DNA from: Opitutaceae bacterium
Lineage (GTDB): Bacteria; Verrucomicrobiota; Verrucomicrobiia; Opitutales; Opitutaceae
NCBI GenBank assembly: GCA_009919985.1
Contig: RGAX01000128.1
Coordinates: 1 to 7,859, forward strand
DNA: 7,859 nt
Direction: 5' to 3'
A program made the translations under genes and the position numbers. A model generated the notes under the pieces. It saw only the letters and a program-made list of their open reading frames with translations. It was not told the DNA's origin and searched no databases. Positions 6,551 through 7,859 of this stretch are shown here, in pieces. Position 1 is the stretch's first letter. Each line of letters begins with the position of its first letter.

Positions 6551-7105
6551 ATGGCCAACACCGACCGCATTCTCGCCCGCGACGTCACCGGCACACAGAT
6601 TCCCAGCGGTGACCGCCAGACGCTCGTAGCCGGCACCAAGCTCTTCATCCACCAGACGCTCGGCGGCAGCTTCACCGTCCAGACCGACTTCGGCCTCTTC
6701 CGCATCGACGGAAAAGACGGCGACGCGGTGGGCGAAAAAACCGCCGATCACACCGTCACCGCCGCCACTCTCGCCGACGGCGCGCCCGACCCCGTCGCCA
6801 TCTGGGACCAACTCAAACGCGTCTACGACCCCGAGATCCCCGTCAACATCGTCGACCTAGGTCTGGTCTACTCGATGGACGTCGAACAAACCCCCGAGGT
6901 CACTCCCGCCGCCTACAAGGTCAACGTCGCCATGACCCTCACCGCTCCCGGCTGCGGCATGGGCCCCGCCATCGCCGAAGACGCAAAAACCAAAATCCTT
7001 CTAGTCCCCGGCGTCAGCGCCGCGGATGTCCGCATCACTTGGGAGCCGGCTTGGAATCAATCGATGATCAGCGAAGAAGGTAAAATGCAGCTCGGCCTGA
7101 TCTGA
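6551..7105 (+). CDS. sufT: SufT-type Fe-S assembly/maturation protein with DUF59 (MIP18) domain
   Basis: This 184-residue protein matches the long SufT form found at the end of many suf operons. The N-terminal part (about 1-65) has the family-specific VTGTQIPSGDRQTLVAGTKL and LGGSFTV...RIDGKD stretches. The C-terminal DUF59/MIP18 domain (about 80-184) has YDPEIPVNIVDLGLVY at 92-107 and the MTLTAPGCGMGP motif with C135, the conserved cysteine of this fold. It ends with a WEPAWNQSMISEEGKMQLGL tail typical of the family. SufT proteins help mature Fe-S proteins, especially under high demand for clusters; the precise chemistry is unsettled. The gene starts 18 bases after sufD and is the last gene of the operon, ending 18 bases from a convergent gene. 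No intrinsic terminator with a T-run is seen in that gap. No Shine-Dalgarno motif precedes the ATG. Confidence 0.93.
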   Translation: MANTDRILARDVTGTQIPSGDRQTLVAGTKLFIHQTLGGSFTVQTDFGLFRIDGKDGDAVGEKTADHTVTAATLADGAPDPVAIWDQLKRVYDPEIPVNIVDLGLVYSMDVEQTPEVTPAAYKVNVAMTLTAPGCGMGPAIAEDAKTKILLVPGVSAADVRITWEPAWNQSMISEEGKMQLGLI

Positions 7106-7123
7106 GCAGCGCTTAGTTAGCCC

Positions 7124-7759
7124 TCACGCCCAAAGCGTGCGCGCCAAGAGCCAATAAAGCCCGGCAAGCGCCACGAGGGCCGAAATCGCCGGTACGCCCA
7201 GTCGCAGAAACCATTCCCGTTTCCGCAGCTGCCAAAGCAACGGCAGAACGACAGCAGCGATAGCGATCTGACCCAACTCGACGCCGAGATTGAAACTAAA
7301 CAACGGCAGCGCGAGTCCGCTGCCGTTTGCCCCGACCCCGAGTTCGCGCAGCACGCTCGCAAAGCCGAAACCGTGAATGAGCCCAAACCCAAATGTCAGC
7401 GCCCCGCGCCCGCGCGGCTCCGCCCCACGCCTTACGAGATTTTCCACCCCCACATAGACGATCGAGACCGCGATCAACGGCTCCGCGAGGCGCGCAGGCA
7501 AATTGACCCAATCCAGCGTCGCTAACGCGAGCGTGAGCGAATGCCCAAGCGTGAAACACGAAATCACCCGCACGCTGGCCCGGAAACTCGCGCACACCGC
7601 CAACAGCGCGAGTAGAAATAACAGATGATCGTAACCCGTCCAAATGTGCTCCACCCCAAGCCGAACAAACGGAGCGATCATTGGATCCTTATTCACGCCT
7701 GCCGCGACCAGCGAAGCCGAGGGCATCCACTGATATATGATTTTAGCCGAGAAAAACAT
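7124..7759 (-). CDS. HupE/UreJ-family integral membrane protein (short form)
   Basis: This is a polytopic membrane protein of 211 residues, with about six hydrophobic segments near 42-59, 65-82, 90-108, 119-136, 148-177 and 184-208. Family motifs are LGVEHIWTGYDHLLFLLALL (34-53), FTLGHSLTLALATL (69-82), FGFGLIHGFGFASVL (123-137) and FNLGVELGQIAI (157-168). H38, D44, H45, H73, H129 and E161 lie in or near the membrane and could bind metal. Relatives such as HupE and UreJ are linked to nickel or cobalt uptake, but this branch is poorly characterised, so the substrate is unknown. Many relatives have a large extracytoplasmic N-terminal domain; this one has only about 35 residues before the conserved core. 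A TAG lies in frame directly before ATG 7759. The ATG at 7681 is a real alternative (185 residues): AAGGA stands four bases before it, the best Shine-Dalgarno in the window. Confidence 0.84.
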   Translation of the reverse strand: MFFSAKIIYQWMPSASLVAAGVNKDPMIAPFVRLGVEHIWTGYDHLLFLLALLAVCASFRASVRVISCFTLGHSLTLALATLDWVNLPARLAEPLIAVSIVYVGVENLVRRGAEPRGRGALTFGFGLIHGFGFASVLRELGVGANGSGLALPLFSFNLGVELGQIAIAAVVLPLLWQLRKREWFLRLGVPAISALVALAGLYWLLARTLWA

Positions 7760-7789
7760 CTACGCTTACATGCAACCGCTCTCGGCTAA
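7743..7789 (-). promoter_or_regulatory. Perfect 10-bp inverted repeat enclosing the annotated hupE-like start codon
   Basis: TTAGCCGAGA at 7743-7752 is repeated as its exact complement TCTCGGCTAA at 7780-7789, with a 27-base spacer. In the minus-strand transcript this folds into a 10-bp stem whose loop holds the AUG at 7759, four bases from the stem, and also a start-stop AUGUAA (7771-7766). This could hide or expose the ribosome site. If translation really begins at 7681, the repeat is a leader hairpin or a DNA operator instead. No known riboswitch class is recognised. Confidence 0.5.
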
Positions 7790-7800
7790 GGGAACGAACC

Positions 7801-7850
7801 TTTTTTTTAGCTTCCGCAAAATTATGCGAAGGCTTCACCGGATCTTCCGG
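7801..7850. other. T8 tract followed by two hairpins at the right edge, no gene seen
   Basis: Eight Ts at 7801-7808 are followed by GCTTCCGCA (7810-7818) and TGCGAAGGC (7825-7833), which pair over eight of nine positions (one as G-T) with loop AAATTA. A second stem follows, CCGGA-TCT-TCCGG (7838-7850). On the plus strand the T-run comes before the stems, and on the minus strand the stems are followed by A8, so neither orientation gives a standard intrinsic terminator. The stretch 7760-7859 holds no convincing coding frame and is probably the 5' leader or promoter region of the minus-strand gene. Confidence 0.3.
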
Positions 7851-7859
7851 CGATTAGTT

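Noticed and set aside
7125..7139. CACGC-CCAAA-GCGTG hairpin as a bidirectional terminator between sufT and the hupE-like gene
   Set aside because: Only a 5-bp stem, located inside the hupE-like coding end, with no T-run on either strand.

Overview
This 7.9 kb window is chromosomal bacterial DNA with high, C-rich third-codon positions and short gaps between genes. It contains no rRNA, tRNA, CRISPR array or mobile element that I can see. The gene content, the suf gene order, the Cys-containing FAD loop of TrxB and the near absence of Shine-Dalgarno motifs fit a Verrucomicrobiota bacterium, perhaps of the Opitutae. That placement is an inference, not a proof.

Left part (1-2277): the 5' end of a minus-strand gene for an exported membrane dipeptidase (peptidase M19) runs off the left edge. 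It is divergent from trxB (thioredoxin reductase) across a 178-bp spacer holding two CACC-GGTG palindromes. After trxB, on the same strand, comes a D-Ala-D-Ala carboxypeptidase/dipeptidase-like M15 peptidase. A weak terminator-like hairpin follows it.

Centre (2278-7105): the core of the window is an iron-sulfur cluster assembly operon, fur-like regulator - sufC - sufB - sufD - sufT. All genes are on the plus strand, with gaps of 45, 51, -1 and 18 bases. SufB, SufC and SufD form the ATP-driven scaffold that builds Fe-S clusters. SufT is a DUF59/MIP18-domain maturation factor. The first gene encodes a Fur-superfamily repressor whose structural-zinc CxxC motif is missing and whose sensor-site Asp/Glu is replaced by Cys. 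Two 15-bp 7-1-7 palindromes of the PerR/Fur-box type lie just upstream, each containing a TAGAAT that resembles a -10 element. The simplest reading is an autoregulated, iron- or oxidant-responsive suf operon. No cysteine desulfurase (SufS), SufE/SufU or SufA is present, so the sulfur donor must be encoded elsewhere.

Right part (7106-7859): a short HupE/UreJ-type membrane protein is convergent to sufT with only an 18-base gap. Its upstream region holds a perfect 10-bp inverted repeat that encloses the annotated start codon, then a T8 tract and two further hairpins reaching to the edge.

No clearly unprecedented multi-gene system is visible. The items most worth following up are the atypical Fur-family regulator with its paired operators heading suf, and the inverted repeat around the hupE start.
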